Of a stretch of DNA of 64,000 bases, positions 42,815 to 52,059 are shown in pieces. Both the position numbers and the translations under genes were made by a program. The stretch is taken from contig DKPJ01000017.1 of NCBI GenBank assembly GCA_002480085.1, positions 186,001-250,000 on the forward strand. The letters run 5' to 3'. Numbering within the stretch: position 1 is the first letter of the stretch; each line of letters starts with the position of its first letter. The stretch comes from Enterobacteriaceae bacterium UBA7338. Lineage in GTDB: Bacteria; Pseudomonadota; Gammaproteobacteria; Enterobacterales; Enterobacteriaceae. The notes under the pieces were generated by a model. It was not told where the DNA came from. It saw nothing but the letters and a program-made list of their open reading frames with translations, and ran no database searches.

Positions 42815-42834
42815 GCCCTCTCCGAAGAGAGGGC
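42815..42834 (-). other. UUCG-tetraloop hairpin between cpsG and wcaJ
   Basis: The minus-strand RNA would form an 8-bp stem GCCCUCUC/GAGAGGGC closed by UUCG, an extra-stable tetraloop. No U-run follows, so it is not a classic terminator. It sits in the 50-nt gap between cpsG and wcaJ and could protect the upstream mRNA end or slow polymerase; that is inference. Confidence 0.6.
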
Positions 42835-42844
42835 TCGCAACCGG

Positions 42845-44215
42845 CTACCTGTCGAGCAGTGCCAGAATTTCCCGCGTCTTCGCCTCCATCAGCGAGGGGT
42901 CGCCGCACGACTCGACGTTGAGGCGCACCACCGGCTCGGTGTTGGAGGAGCGCAGGTTAAAGCGCCACGTCGGGAAGGCGACGCTGAGGCCGTCGGTACG
43001 GTCAACCTCCTGCGCCCCGCTGGCAAAGTGCTGCTCCACGCGGGCGATCGCCTGCGCCGGTTCACTGAGGGTACGGTTGATCTCGCCGCTGGCCGGAAAC
43101 GCCGCCATGCGGTCACGCACCAGCGCCGACAGCGGCTGGCCGGAGAGGCACAGCAGCTCGGTGACCAGCAGCCAGGGGATCATGCCGCTGTCGCAGTAGG
43201 CGAAGTCACGGAAGTAGTGGTGGGCGCTCATCTCGCCGCCGTAGATGGCATCCTCGGCGCGCATTCGCTCTTTGATAAAGGCGTGGCCGGTTTTCGACAT
43301 CACCGGCGTGCCACCGGCCTGGGTCACCACGTCCACGGTGTTCCAGGAGAGGCGCGGATCGTGGATGATTTTCGCCCCAGGGTGCTTCTCCAGGAACGCC
43401 TGGGCCAGCAGGCCAACGATGTAGTAGCCCTCAATAAACTGGCCGTCGCCGTCGAACAGGAAGCAGCGGTCAAAGTCGCCGTCGAAGGCGATGCCCATAT
43501 CGGCACGGTGCGCAATCACCGCATCGCGGGTGCTGTCCCGGCACTCCGGCAGCAGCGGGTTGGGAATACCGTTCGGGAAGTTGCCGTCCGGGGTGTTGTG
43601 CACTTTGATAAAGGTCACCGGCACCTTCAGCGCCTGGAAACGCGCCTCGATGGCGTCGATCACCGGCCCCGCCGCGCCGTTGCCGGAGTTGATCACCAGC
43701 GTCAACGGCTTGAGATTCGCTACGTCGATATAGCCCAGCAGGTGGTCGATATAGACGTCGCGCAGGTCGATCTGCTTATAGCTGCCGCGCTTCGCCGGAT
43801 TCACCGGCGGGAAGTCGTTGGTCTCTGCCAGGCGCTGGACGTCACGCAGGCCGGTATCGCCGCTGATGGGGCGTGCGCCCTTGCGCACCAGCTTCATGCC
43901 GTTGTAGTCCATCGGGTTGTGGCTGGCGGTCACTTCGATACCGCCGTCGATGCCGAGATGGAAGGTGGCGAAGTAGATCTCCTCCGTGCCGCACAGGCCA
44001 AGGTCGAGCACGTCCACCCCGGCGTCCTGCAGCCCCTTCGCCAGGGCCAGCTTCAGCGCCTCGCTGGTCAGGCGCACGTCGCCCCCCAGCACAATGGTCT
44101 GCGGCTTGAGGTATTCGCCATAGGCACGGCCAATGCGCCAGGCGATCTCTTCATTCAGCTCTGTGCCCAGCCTGCCGCGAATATCGTAGGCTTTAAAACA
44201 GGTTAATTTTTCCAT
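42845..44215 (-). CDS. cpsG: CpsG (ManB) phosphomannomutase
   Basis: 456 aa alpha-D-phosphohexomutase that interconverts mannose 6-P and mannose 1-P for GDP-mannose. The phosphoserine is S98 in TASHNPMDYNG; the metal loop is DFDGDFDRCF (about 245) and the sugar-binding GGEMSAHHYF follows. The ATG at 44215 (MEKLTCFKAYDIRG) has GGAGG 5 nt upstream and gives the E. coli length; an ATG 12 nt earlier is open but that GGAGG lies within it. A REP-like palindrome lies in the cpsB-cpsG gap. Confidence 0.96.
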   Translation of the reverse strand: MEKLTCFKAYDIRGRLGTELNEEIAWRIGRAYGEYLKPQTIVLGGDVRLTSEALKLALAKGLQDAGVDVLDLGLCGTEEIYFATFHLGIDGGIEVTASHNPMDYNGMKLVRKGARPISGDTGLRDVQRLAETNDFPPVNPAKRGSYKQIDLRDVYIDHLLGYIDVANLKPLTLVINSGNGAAGPVIDAIEARFQALKVPVTFIKVHNTPDGNFPNGIPNPLLPECRDSTRDAVIAHRADMGIAFDGDFDRCFLFDGDGQFIEGYYIVGLLAQAFLEKHPGAKIIHDPRLSWNTVDVVTQAGGTPVMSKTGHAFIKERMRAEDAIYGGEMSAHHYFRDFAYCDSGMIPWLLVTELLCLSGQPLSALVRDRMAAFPASGEINRTLSEPAQAIARVEQHFASGAQEVDRTDGLSVAFPTWRFNLRSSNTEPVVRLNVESCGDPSLMEAKTREILALLDR

Positions 44216-44229
44216 AATGACCTCCATAG

Positions 44230-44255
44230 GCCCGGCAGGCGCAGCGCCGCCGGGC
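44230..44255. repeat. REP-like palindrome between cpsB and cpsG
   Basis: GCCCGGCAGGCGCAGCGCCG followed by CCGGGC forms a GC-rich stem with arms of GCCCGG/CCGGGC and an inner pairing, like a single enterobacterial REP unit. It lies only a few nt upstream of the cpsG ribosome site and might affect mRNA stability between the two genes. Confidence 0.6.
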
Positions 44256-44269
44256 AGAGTTAATGCGTA

Positions 44270-45706
44270 TTAAACTCGCCCGTAGCGGTCTTCAAAGCGC
44301 ACCACGTCGTCCTCTTCGAGATAGCCGCCGGAGCGCACCTCAATCAGATCCAGCGGGATCTTGCCGGGGTTCTCCAGGCAGTGGGTCGCTCCAAGGGGGA
44401 TGTAGACCGACTCGTTTTCGCCGATCAGGCGGATCTCGTCGTTGATGGTCACCTTCGCCGTGCCCGCCACCACGATCCAGTGCTCGGCCCGGTGGTGGTG
44501 CATCTGCAACGACAGCCCCTCTCCCGGCTTAACGGTGATGCGTTTCACCTGGTAGCGATCGCCGGAGTCGATGGAGTCATATTTGCCCCACGGACGGTAA
44601 ACTTCGCGATGGATATGGTGCTCGTGGCGGCCGTCGGCTTTGATCTGCTCAACCACCTTTTTGACGTCCTGCACCGCGTTGCGGTCGGCGATCAGCACCG
44701 CATCCTTGGTCTGAACAACCACCAGATCCTTTACCCCGACGGTGGTCACCAGCCCCGACTCTGCGTAGACGTAGCTATTTTCGGTTTTGTGGCTGATGAC
44801 GTCGCCGTGATGAACGTTTCCCTCCGGCGTATGGGGGCTGATCTCCCACAGGGAGGACCAGGAGCCAACGTCGCTCCAGCCTGCGTCCATCGGCACCACT
44901 ACCGCATCGGCGGTCTTCTCCATCACCGCGTAGTCCACCGACTCCTCCGGACAGGCGAGGAACGCCTCTTCATCGACGCGGATAAAGTCGAGATCCGGAT
45001 CGAGGGTGCGCATGGCGTTTTCACAGGCTTCGAGAATGTCCGGGCGGAAGCGCTTTAGCTCCTCGAGGTAGCGTCCGGCGCGGAACAGGAACATGCCGCT
45101 GTTCCAGTAGTATTCGCCGCTGGCAACGTAGGCCTGCGCCGTTTCCAGATTGGGTTTTTCGACAAACTGCGCCACTTCGAAGGCCACGGCATCGATCCCG
45201 CCCTGGCTCACCTCGCCGCGGCGGATATAGCCGTAGCCAGTCTCAGGCAGATCCGGCACGATGCCGAAGGTCACCAGCTTGCCGCTTTCGGCATAGGGCA
45301 TTGCCGCCCGCACCGCGTCGCGGAACGCCTCTTCCTGCTGGATCACGTGATCGGCAGCGAGCACCAGCAGAAGCGGATCCGCCTCCGGGCTGTTGCGCTT
45401 TGCGGCCAGCGCCGCGAGGGCGATAGCGGGCGCGGTGTTGCGTCCGGCCGGTTCGAGAATGATGTTTTCGGTCAGCTTGTTGAGCTGACGCAGCTGCTCG
45501 GCAACGATAAAGCGGTGCTCTTCGTTGCAGATAACCACCGGGCTTTCGCACTCGACGCCGTTCAGGCGGTTAATCGTCGCCTGTAACATCGTCAGCTCGC
45601 CCTTCAGGCAGAGAAACTGTTTGGGGTAGAGCACGCGGGAGAGCGGCCACAGGCGGCTACCCGAGCCGCCAGCCATGACTACCGGAAAAAGGGTTGTTTG
45701 ATTCAT
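44270..45706 (-). CDS. cpsB: CpsB (ManC) mannose-1-phosphate guanylyltransferase
   Basis: 478 aa. The N-terminal nucleotidyltransferase domain (about 1-285; PVVMAGGSGSRLWPLSR, FVEKPNLETA) makes GDP-mannose from mannose 1-P and GTP. A C-terminal cupin (about 345-478; MHHHRAEHWIVVAGTAKVT) is typical of the ManC/AlgA type II enzymes; isomerase activity is not assumed. It starts 2 nt after the wcaI stop and leads to the REP-like element and cpsG. Confidence 0.96.
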   Translation of the reverse strand: MNQTTLFPVVMAGGSGSRLWPLSRVLYPKQFLCLKGELTMLQATINRLNGVECESPVVICNEEHRFIVAEQLRQLNKLTENIILEPAGRNTAPAIALAALAAKRNSPEADPLLLVLAADHVIQQEEAFRDAVRAAMPYAESGKLVTFGIVPDLPETGYGYIRRGEVSQGGIDAVAFEVAQFVEKPNLETAQAYVASGEYYWNSGMFLFRAGRYLEELKRFRPDILEACENAMRTLDPDLDFIRVDEEAFLACPEESVDYAVMEKTADAVVVPMDAGWSDVGSWSSLWEISPHTPEGNVHHGDVISHKTENSYVYAESGLVTTVGVKDLVVVQTKDAVLIADRNAVQDVKKVVEQIKADGRHEHHIHREVYRPWGKYDSIDSGDRYQVKRITVKPGEGLSLQMHHHRAEHWIVVAGTAKVTINDEIRLIGENESVYIPLGATHCLENPGKIPLDLIEVRSGGYLEEDDVVRFEDRYGRV

Positions 45707-45708
45707 GA

Positions 45709-46926
45709 TTATCCCTGGATATCGGCAATAAATTGGCTTAACACGCTCTCTTTCTCGAGCGTGCGTTCGGCATATTCACGTGCCACCGTGTTATTTTTAG
45801 GCAGGGCGAGCGCCTGCTCGATCCCGAGTATCAGCGCCTCTACCGACTCCGGCTCCACGCAGACGGCAATGCCCGGGAACGCGGTACAGAGCTGACCCAG
45901 TTCGGTATCCGCTTCAGCAGTAATCACCGCGTTACCGCCCACCGCCAGAATGTTCGTTAGCTTGGAGGGCAGCACCGCGTCCGCCGCGCCGCGCTTCTGG
46001 ATCACCAGATGGCAGTCGCCCATCTTCAGCAGGGCGGGCAGCGCCTCGTAGGGCTGTAGCGGGAAGAATTTGATGTTGTCCAGCCCACGCTCGCGGGCCA
46101 GCTTTTCCAGCCGCACCTTGCCGCCGCCATGGCCGACAATCACAAACAGCATCGGCTCGGCGCGCAGACGCGCTGCGGCCTCAATCACGCTCTCCAGGCC
46201 CTGCTTCTCGCTGATGTTGCCGGAGTAGAGAACGATTCTTTTGTCATTCGGCAGGCCAAGAGAGGTACGCAGCTGGGCTACCTCGCTCTCGCTGACGTCG
46301 CGAAAGCGCGCCACTTCCGACCAGTTGGGGAAGAAGATGACCCGCTCTTCGGCGACGCCCTTCTCCCGGGCTTTGTTCATCATCGATCGGGAAATGGTAG
46401 AGACGTTATCCACCCCAAGCAGGCCGCGGCGCTCAAAGGCGGTGGCCATCTTCGCCAGCTTGCCGCCTTTACCCGCCATTCCCAGGCCGAGCATGGCATC
46501 CACCTCGTAGTCCTGAATATGCAGCAGCGTACGTGCCCCGGAGAGCTTCGCCAGCAGGCGCATCCCCGGCGTACAGAACAGCGTCGGCACGACGCCAATG
46601 ATGCGATCCGGCTTCCAGCGGCGCTGGGCCAGCAGCGGAAAGAAGCTGCTTAGAGCAAAGCTGCCGAGGTGTACCAGACGCTTGAGAGTCGAGAGCTGCT
46701 TCGGTACATAGAGCGGGCAGCGCCAGACGGTGGCCGCCCCCTCCTCCCGACGATAGCGCCAGGCCGAGTAGCGTTCGCCTACCTTCCACTCCGGATAGTA
46801 GGGCGGCGCGGTGATAACCCGCACGTCGTGGCCCTGGCGAGCCATCCACTCCACCATCTCGCCGGTATACTTGCCGATGCCGGTAAGCTCCGGCGAGTAG
46901 TTGATGCCGTACACGAGGATCTTCAT
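45709..46926 (-). CDS. wcaI: WcaI colanic acid glycosyltransferase (GT4)
   Basis: 405 aa GT-B enzyme. The N-terminal domain has YGINYSPELTGIGKYTGEMVEWMA and APPYYPEW; the C-terminal GT4 part has VLYSGNISEKQGLESVIEAA and a VLPSKLTNILAVGGNAVIT donor loop. It is proposed to add the first fucose in the colanic acid unit. Its start overlaps the gmm stop by 4 nt. Confidence 0.94.
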   Translation of the reverse strand: MKILVYGINYSPELTGIGKYTGEMVEWMARQGHDVRVITAPPYYPEWKVGERYSAWRYRREEGAATVWRCPLYVPKQLSTLKRLVHLGSFALSSFFPLLAQRRWKPDRIIGVVPTLFCTPGMRLLAKLSGARTLLHIQDYEVDAMLGLGMAGKGGKLAKMATAFERRGLLGVDNVSTISRSMMNKAREKGVAEERVIFFPNWSEVARFRDVSESEVAQLRTSLGLPNDKRIVLYSGNISEKQGLESVIEAAARLRAEPMLFVIVGHGGGKVRLEKLARERGLDNIKFFPLQPYEALPALLKMGDCHLVIQKRGAADAVLPSKLTNILAVGGNAVITAEADTELGQLCTAFPGIAVCVEPESVEALILGIEQALALPKNNTVAREYAERTLEKESVLSQFIADIQG

Positions 46927-47396
46927 ATGCCAACCGCCTGACGATCGGCGAGAAAGTACGCCCGGCTGTTGTCGTGCACCTTCTCTTCCGCGATCAGCGC
47001 CTCTGGCGTCAGCCAGCGGTACGCCTCGTGCTGCGCATCCGGCAGGGCCAGATCCGCCTGGTTTACCTTCAGGCGGAAGCCGAGCACGATGTAGTGGGTG
47101 CTGAAGTCAGTCCCGGAGAAGCTGTCGTCATAGAAGTGCTGCCAGACGCCGTAAAACTCCCCCGCCGCCAGCGGCAGGCAGAGACCAAGCTCGCCCAGCG
47201 TCAGACGCTCAAACGCCTGGGCCAGCGGCTCATCCTTCTGCACGCGCCCGCCGGGCACAAACCAGAAGCCCTGCGCCGGGCGATTGGTCCGCTTGCCCAG
47301 CAGAAACTCGCCATCCGCGTTCTCGACGATCAGATCGATGGAGATCAGCGGCGTGGAGCGCACCACGGTGGCAAAATCTTCCTGACTTAAAAACAT
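46923..47396 (-). CDS. gmm: Gmm GDP-mannose mannosyl hydrolase (Nudix)
   Basis: 157 aa. It hydrolyses GDP-mannose (and GDP-glucose) to GDP and sugar, with an unusual C-O cleavage at the sugar. The Nudix segment is GGRVQKDEPLAQAFERLTLGELG (about 50-72), which differs from the standard Nudix box as in E. coli Gmm. The family-specific start MFLSQEDFATVVRSTPLIS and FLLGKRTNRPAQGFWFVPGG are clear. It lies 2 nt after fcl in the GDP-sugar block. Confidence 0.94.
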   Translation of the reverse strand: MFLSQEDFATVVRSTPLISIDLIVENADGEFLLGKRTNRPAQGFWFVPGGRVQKDEPLAQAFERLTLGELGLCLPLAAGEFYGVWQHFYDDSFSGTDFSTHYIVLGFRLKVNQADLALPDAQHEAYRWLTPEALIAEEKVHDNSRAYFLADRQAVGI

Positions 47397-47398
47397 GC

Positions 47399-48364
47399 CT
47401 ACCCCCGGAACCGGTGCTGGTTTTCAAGGAACCACTGGTAGGTGCTGGCCAGCCCCTGCTCCAGCGCGATCTCATGACGCCAGCCCAGGGCGTGCAGACG
47501 CGACACGTCCAGCAGCTTGCGCGGCGTACCGTCAGGTTTCGAGGCGTCAAAGACCACCCGGCCCTTAAAGCCCGTCACCTGGGCAAGGGTCTGCGCCAGC
47601 TCGCGGATGGTGCAGTCAATGCCGGTCCCGACGTTGATGTGCGACAGCATCGGCTCGGTGTTCTCCAGCCACACCTCGCGATCCAGCTCCATCACGTGGA
47701 TGCTGGCCGCTGCCATATCATCGACGTGAAGAAACTCACGCATCGGCGTGCCGCTGCCCCACACCACCACGTCGGTCGCATTCTGCTCGGCCGCCTCGTG
47801 AAAGCGCCGAAGCAGCGCCGGGATCACGTGGGAGTTACTCGGGTGGAAGTTATCGTGCGGACCATACAGGTTGGTCGGCATTACCGAGCGATAGTCGCGG
47901 CCATGCTGACGGTTGTAGGATTCGCACAGCTTGATCCCGGCAATTTTGGCGATGGCATACGGCTCGTTAGTGGCCTCCAGAGTACCCTGCAGCAGCTCGC
48001 TCTCGGCGATCGGCTGGCTCGCCAGCTTCGGATAGATACATGAGGAGCCGAGGAACAGCAGCTTGTTCACGCCGTGCGTATGCGCAGCGTGAATGATGTT
48101 GCTCTCGATCATCATGTTTTCGTAGATGAAGTCAGCCGGATACGTATTGTTCGCCACAATACCGCCCACCTTCGCCGCCGCCAGGTAGACCTGATCGATC
48201 CGCTGGTCGGCGAAGAAGGCGTTAACGGCGGCCGCATCCAGCAGGTTCAGCTCATCACGGGTGCGCAGGATCAGCTCGACGTTGCCGCGCTGCTCCAGCT
48301 GGCGCACGATAGCTGACCCCACCATGCCGCGATGGCCAGCCACAAAGATACGTTGTTTACTCAT
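47399..48364 (-). CDS. fcl: Fcl (WcaG) GDP-L-fucose synthase
   Basis: 321 aa epimerase-reductase turning GDP-4-keto-6-deoxymannose into GDP-L-fucose with NADPH. The nucleotide site GHRGMVGSAIV (10-20) and catalytic S107, C109, Y136 and K140 (SSCIYPK, PYAIAK) have the same numbering as E. coli. It follows gmd by 2 nt. Confidence 0.97.
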   Translation of the reverse strand: MSKQRIFVAGHRGMVGSAIVRQLEQRGNVELILRTRDELNLLDAAAVNAFFADQRIDQVYLAAAKVGGIVANNTYPADFIYENMMIESNIIHAAHTHGVNKLLFLGSSCIYPKLASQPIAESELLQGTLEATNEPYAIAKIAGIKLCESYNRQHGRDYRSVMPTNLYGPHDNFHPSNSHVIPALLRRFHEAAEQNATDVVVWGSGTPMREFLHVDDMAAASIHVMELDREVWLENTEPMLSHINVGTGIDCTIRELAQTLAQVTGFKGRVVFDASKPDGTPRKLLDVSRLHALGWRHEIALEQGLASTYQWFLENQHRFRG

Positions 48365-48366
48365 GC

Positions 48367-49488
48367 TCAGGACTCCAGCGCGATGGCAACCTCGTAGCCG
48401 TGGGACTTCAGCAGCGAGTGTTTCTTAGCCGCTTCCAGATCCTTGGCTACCATCTCAGAGACCATCTCCTGCAGGGTGGTTTCCGGCTTCCAGCCCAGCT
48501 TCTCGTGCGCCTTGGTCGGATCGCCGAGCAGGGTCTCTACCTCTGCCGGACGGAAGTAGCGCGGATCGACGGCAACAATCACGTCGCCCGCCTTCACGCC
48601 CGGTGCGTCGTGACCGGTCACGGAGACCACGATGCCCTTCTCGTCAACGCCGGTGCCCTCAAAGCGCAGCTTGATGCCCAGCTGAGCGGCAGCCATCTCA
48701 ACGAACTGGCGCACCGAGTACTGCACGCCGGTAGCGATAACGAAATCTTCCGGGTGATCCTGCTGCAGCATCATCCACTGCATCTTCACGTAGTCTTTGG
48801 CATGGCCCCAGTCACGCAGGGAGTCCATGTTGCCGAGATAGAGGCAGGACTCGAGGCCCTGGGCAATGTTGGCAATACCGCGGGTGATTTTGCGGGTGAC
48901 GAAGGTCTCGCCGCGGCGCGGGGATTCGTGGTTGAACAGAATGCCGTTGCAGGCGTACATGCCGTAGGATTCACGGTAGTTAACGGTGATCCAGTAGGCG
49001 TAGAGCTTCGCTACCGCATACGGTGAACGCGGGTAGAACGGGGTAGTCTCCTTCTGCGGGATCTCCTGCACCAGGCCATACAGCTCAGAGGTGGAGGCCT
49101 GGTAGAAACGGGTTTTCTTCTCAAGGCCGAGGAAGCGGATCGCCTCCAGCAGGCGCAGAGTACCCATGCCGTCAACGTCGGCGGTATACTCCGGGGACTC
49201 GAAGGAGACCGCAACGTGGCTCATTGCCCCCAGGTTGTAGACCTCGTCCGGCTGCACTTCCTGCAGGATACGCGTCAGGTTGGAGCTGTCGGTCAGATCG
49301 CCGTAGTGCAGATGGAATTTCGGGTTGCTGGCGTGCGGATCCTGATAGATGTGGTCCACGCGCTCGGTGTTAAACGAAGAGGCGCGACGCTTGATGCCGT
49401 GAACCTCGTAGCCTTTCTCCAGCAGCAGCTCCGCCAGATAAGAGCCATCCTGCCCGGTCACGCCGGTGATGAGAGCGACTTTAGACAT
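48367..49488 (-). CDS. gmd: Gmd GDP-mannose 4,6-dehydratase
   Basis: 373 aa. It makes GDP-4-keto-6-deoxymannose, the precursor of GDP-L-fucose. The NADP site GVTGQDGSYLAELL (9-22) and catalytic T133, E135, Y157 and K161 are present with E. coli numbering. It is one of the best conserved proteins in the cluster and starts the sugar-nucleotide block of the operon, 27 nt after wcaF. Confidence 0.97.
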   Translation of the reverse strand: MSKVALITGVTGQDGSYLAELLLEKGYEVHGIKRRASSFNTERVDHIYQDPHASNPKFHLHYGDLTDSSNLTRILQEVQPDEVYNLGAMSHVAVSFESPEYTADVDGMGTLRLLEAIRFLGLEKKTRFYQASTSELYGLVQEIPQKETTPFYPRSPYAVAKLYAYWITVNYRESYGMYACNGILFNHESPRRGETFVTRKITRGIANIAQGLESCLYLGNMDSLRDWGHAKDYVKMQWMMLQQDHPEDFVIATGVQYSVRQFVEMAAAQLGIKLRFEGTGVDEKGIVVSVTGHDAPGVKAGDVIVAVDPRYFRPAEVETLLGDPTKAHEKLGWKPETTLQEMVSEMVAKDLEAAKKHSLLKSHGYEVAIALES

Positions 49489-49515
49489 AGTTATTTTCTC
49501 CAGACTTATCAGAAA

Positions 49516-50064
49516 TTATTCAGTTTCTACGCGTTCGCGTATCACCACTGCGGGATTGCCACGGCAGATGGCGTTGGCCGGTAGCGATTTAAAAACGCTG
49601 CTCCGCGCCCCTACCACCGTGCCGCTGCCAATCGTGACCCCTGGGGCAACAAACACATCCGTTGCCAGCCAGCACTTCTCGCCAATCACAATAGGCGTCG
49701 CGTTAATAGCAAAATGCGCGCTTAAATAGTCGTGACTGCCGGTACACAAATAACACTTTTGTGACACTACCGAATTAGCGCCGAGGGTAATCTCACCCAG
49801 CGTATATAAAACGGCTTCGTCGCCTACCCAGCTATAGTCTCCGAGGGTCAATTTCCACGGATAGGTAATCTTGACTGACGGACGAATGACTACGTTTTTT
49901 CCGATTTTTGCGCCAAACAGACGCAATAAAAAAGCCCGCCAGCGATACATAACCTGCGGCGACCAGGCAAATAACGTCGCCTGTACTGCCCACCACAGCT
50001 GAACTTTAATAGCTCCCGCCCCCCGGAACCCTTTCGGCACCGAGAATCCTTTTAAATCCTGCAT
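49516..50064 (-). CDS. wcaF: WcaF colanic acid O-acetyltransferase
   Basis: 182 aa left-handed beta-helix acyltransferase. Hexapeptide repeats run from about residue 60 (IGKNVVIRPSVKI, LGDYSWVGDEAVL, TLGANSVVSQKCYL) to the acetyl-CoA-binding tail VGARSSVFKSLPANAICRGNPAV. It is thought to acetylate a fucose in the colanic acid unit. The start is preceded by wcaE with a 15-nt gap. Confidence 0.94.
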   Translation of the reverse strand: MQDLKGFSVPKGFRGAGAIKVQLWWAVQATLFAWSPQVMYRWRAFLLRLFGAKIGKNVVIRPSVKITYPWKLTLGDYSWVGDEAVLYTLGEITLGANSVVSQKCYLCTGSHDYLSAHFAINATPIVIGEKCWLATDVFVAPGVTIGSGTVVGARSSVFKSLPANAICRGNPAVVIRERVETE

Positions 50065-50079
50065 GGTTATCCCTTATAT

Positions 50080-50826
50080 TTAGGCTTTGTGATATAAGGC
50101 TTTTGTCTTTCCGGTAGTACGTACGCGCAAGAAATAAGAGAGCTGCGCCCAGAAACCGGGCACGCGCAATATCTTACGCTGGACCTTTCTGGCATCGTTA
50201 CAGAGTTCGAGATTATTGGACGTTGAGACGCCGCCCATTGAAAATTCAGACACCAACCCCTTTACACGCTTAAATGGATAGCCCGCTTTAAACATTCTGG
50301 CGGCCAGCGCATAATCCGATGAAACTTTATATTGCAGATCGTAGGGATAGGTTTTTAAGCCGCTCACCGGGAAAAAGATCGCCTGGTGGCTGGCGGGCAG
50401 GCTGTGATAGATATACCAGCCGTGCTTGGCGCTGCGGCGTATTTTTGTCCCATCGCCAAAATCCAGCAGCGCGTCGCCGATATACATCGCCTTTTCGCGC
50501 TCGTCCGCCAGCTGGCGAACCACGTCAGCAACATCCTCATGAAAGATATCGCCCGAGTTGAGGAACAGGGCAAAGCGCCCTTCCGCCAGCGCAACGCCCT
50601 TGTTCATGGCGTCATAGATGCCGTTATCCCTCTCGCTAACAAAGCGTAAGTTATACTCACCATTGAGTTTTTCTAAAAATTCGCGGGTGCCGTCGTTAGA
50701 GCCACCGTCCACCACAATCCACTCAAAAGTAATATCTTTTGCCCGCGCCAGATGGGCCAATGAGGCATGCGTTTTCACCACGCCCGCATAGTTACGGAAG
50801 GCAACGGTAATGACACTGAGCAGCAT
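50080..50826 (-). CDS. wcaE: WcaE colanic acid glycosyltransferase (GT2)
   Basis: 248 aa GT-A enzyme. LLSVITVAFRNYAGVVKTHASL at the start, WIVVDGGSNDGTREFL and ISEDNGIYDAMNKGV-like segments (here SERDNGIYDAMNKGVALA) are the GT2 hallmarks. It is proposed to add a fucose. It lies 18 nt after wcaD. Confidence 0.94.
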   Translation of the reverse strand: MLLSVITVAFRNYAGVVKTHASLAHLARAKDITFEWIVVDGGSNDGTREFLEKLNGEYNLRFVSERDNGIYDAMNKGVALAEGRFALFLNSGDIFHEDVADVVRQLADEREKAMYIGDALLDFGDGTKIRRSAKHGWYIYHSLPASHQAIFFPVSGLKTYPYDLQYKVSSDYALAARMFKAGYPFKRVKGLVSEFSMGGVSTSNNLELCNDARKVQRKILRVPGFWAQLSYFLRVRTTGKTKALYHKA

Positions 50827-50844
50827 GTTTTCACCTCATCAGGA

Positions 50845-52059
50845 TTAAGTAATATTTAGCGCCTTGCGCAAAATAAACGGGCAAACGATCAAGAACGCGT
50901 ATTCCGGGCTAAAAATCGAACCGGTAAAAAAGAGCGATACCGGCATAAATAGATACAGCTGAACACGATAATTCTGATTATTACCAAATGCGTTGACCAT
51001 CATTTTTAAGACTTTACTCATGTACCAGATAGTCAGTACTACAGCGCACCATGAAAAATAAATAATCAGCAGATACAAGCCATTGTCTATTGTTTTTCCG
51101 ACGTCCGCACCGTTAAAGATTCCGAATGATGCAACATATTCATAAAGAGAACCAAAACGTACGGCGCCATCGATATTGGTTAATGCGCTGCCAACCATCG
51201 CCAGCGGACCGATGATTCGATAATAGGAAGAGGAGCCTTCCGTACCGAGATCGCCGAGTCGTTCGGAAATATACGGAAATGCAAACACGATACCGACCAT
51301 AAAAACGGCTAACGATATTATTGCCAACGGCAGCTTTTTCTTAATCGCCTCTTTATTCAGATACTGAAACGCCCACTCCAGCAAATAAAACAGAATAAAG
51401 GTCATGACGCCGGAGAAAGAACCTGAAAGAACTATCCCTGCCAGAATCATACCATCAGTTTTAGGGGTCTTGATACCAAACTGTTTGATGCTCAGCCAAA
51501 TTGAGATTAATGCCAGAGCGAAGAAAGCCGGTTCGAAATAGAGCGCCGTGGTTCGCTTCCCGCCGAACTTGATAAAATTCAGCACGTAGCTGTTGGAGTA
51601 GATCAGATATTTCGAGATCGTCTCCATCAGGCTGCTGCCGCCGGAGAGAATAATCTGCGCCATCTCCATCGCCGCCAGGGTGACGATCAGCCCCACCACC
51701 AGGTAGAAGAAACGCAGGATCTTACGGTAGTTGTGGGGCGAGACGACCTTAAAGCGGATGCTCCACACCATGCCGATAATGATCACGATGTTGATAAACA
51801 GCAGCGTGGAGGTGGCATATTTGCTGGCGTTAAACGACCGTCCGAACAGGTAGTTAAAGACGGTCAGCCCGGCCCCGATCCCCAGCGCAATCAGCAGCTT
51901 CTTCACGCTGATCCTATCGACGAAGAGCAGCAGTAGCACCGGTAAAAAGGTGACGATGGTGATGGGGAAGCTCTCCCCCAGCTGGGCAATTTTGACGTTG
52001 ACCAGCAGGTAGGTCAGCGGCAGCAGCAGATAGCTACAGACTCTGATAGAACGCGACAT
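50845..52059 (-). CDS. wcaD: WcaD colanic acid polymerase (Wzy-like)
   Basis: 404 aa with about ten hydrophobic helices and the conserved loop NSYVLNFIKFGGKRTTALYFEPAFFALALISIW. It is the putative polymerase that joins colanic acid units. The frame is open 44 codons further upstream into wcaC, but the ATG at 52059 (MSRSIRVCSYLLLPLTYL) matches E. coli and has GGAGGAG directly before it. It overlaps the wcaC 3' end by 26 nt, suggesting coupling. Confidence 0.94.
   Translation of the reverse strand: MSRSIRVCSYLLLPLTYLLVNVKIAQLGESFPITIVTFLPVLLLLFVDRISVKKLLIALGIGAGLTVFNYLFGRSFNASKYATSTLLFINIVIIIGMVWSIRFKVVSPHNYRKILRFFYLVVGLIVTLAAMEMAQIILSGGSSLMETISKYLIYSNSYVLNFIKFGGKRTTALYFEPAFFALALISIWLSIKQFGIKTPKTDGMILAGIVLSGSFSGVMTFILFYLLEWAFQYLNKEAIKKKLPLAIISLAVFMVGIVFAFPYISERLGDLGTEGSSSYYRIIGPLAMVGSALTNIDGAVRFGSLYEYVASFGIFNGADVGKTIDNGLYLLIIYFSWCAVVLTIWYMSKVLKMMVNAFGNNQNYRVQLYLFMPVSLFFTGSIFSPEYAFLIVCPFILRKALNIT

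Noticed and set aside
42752..44206. 484-codon open frame opposite cpsG
   Set aside because: Antisense shadow of CpsG; no ribosome site or family features.
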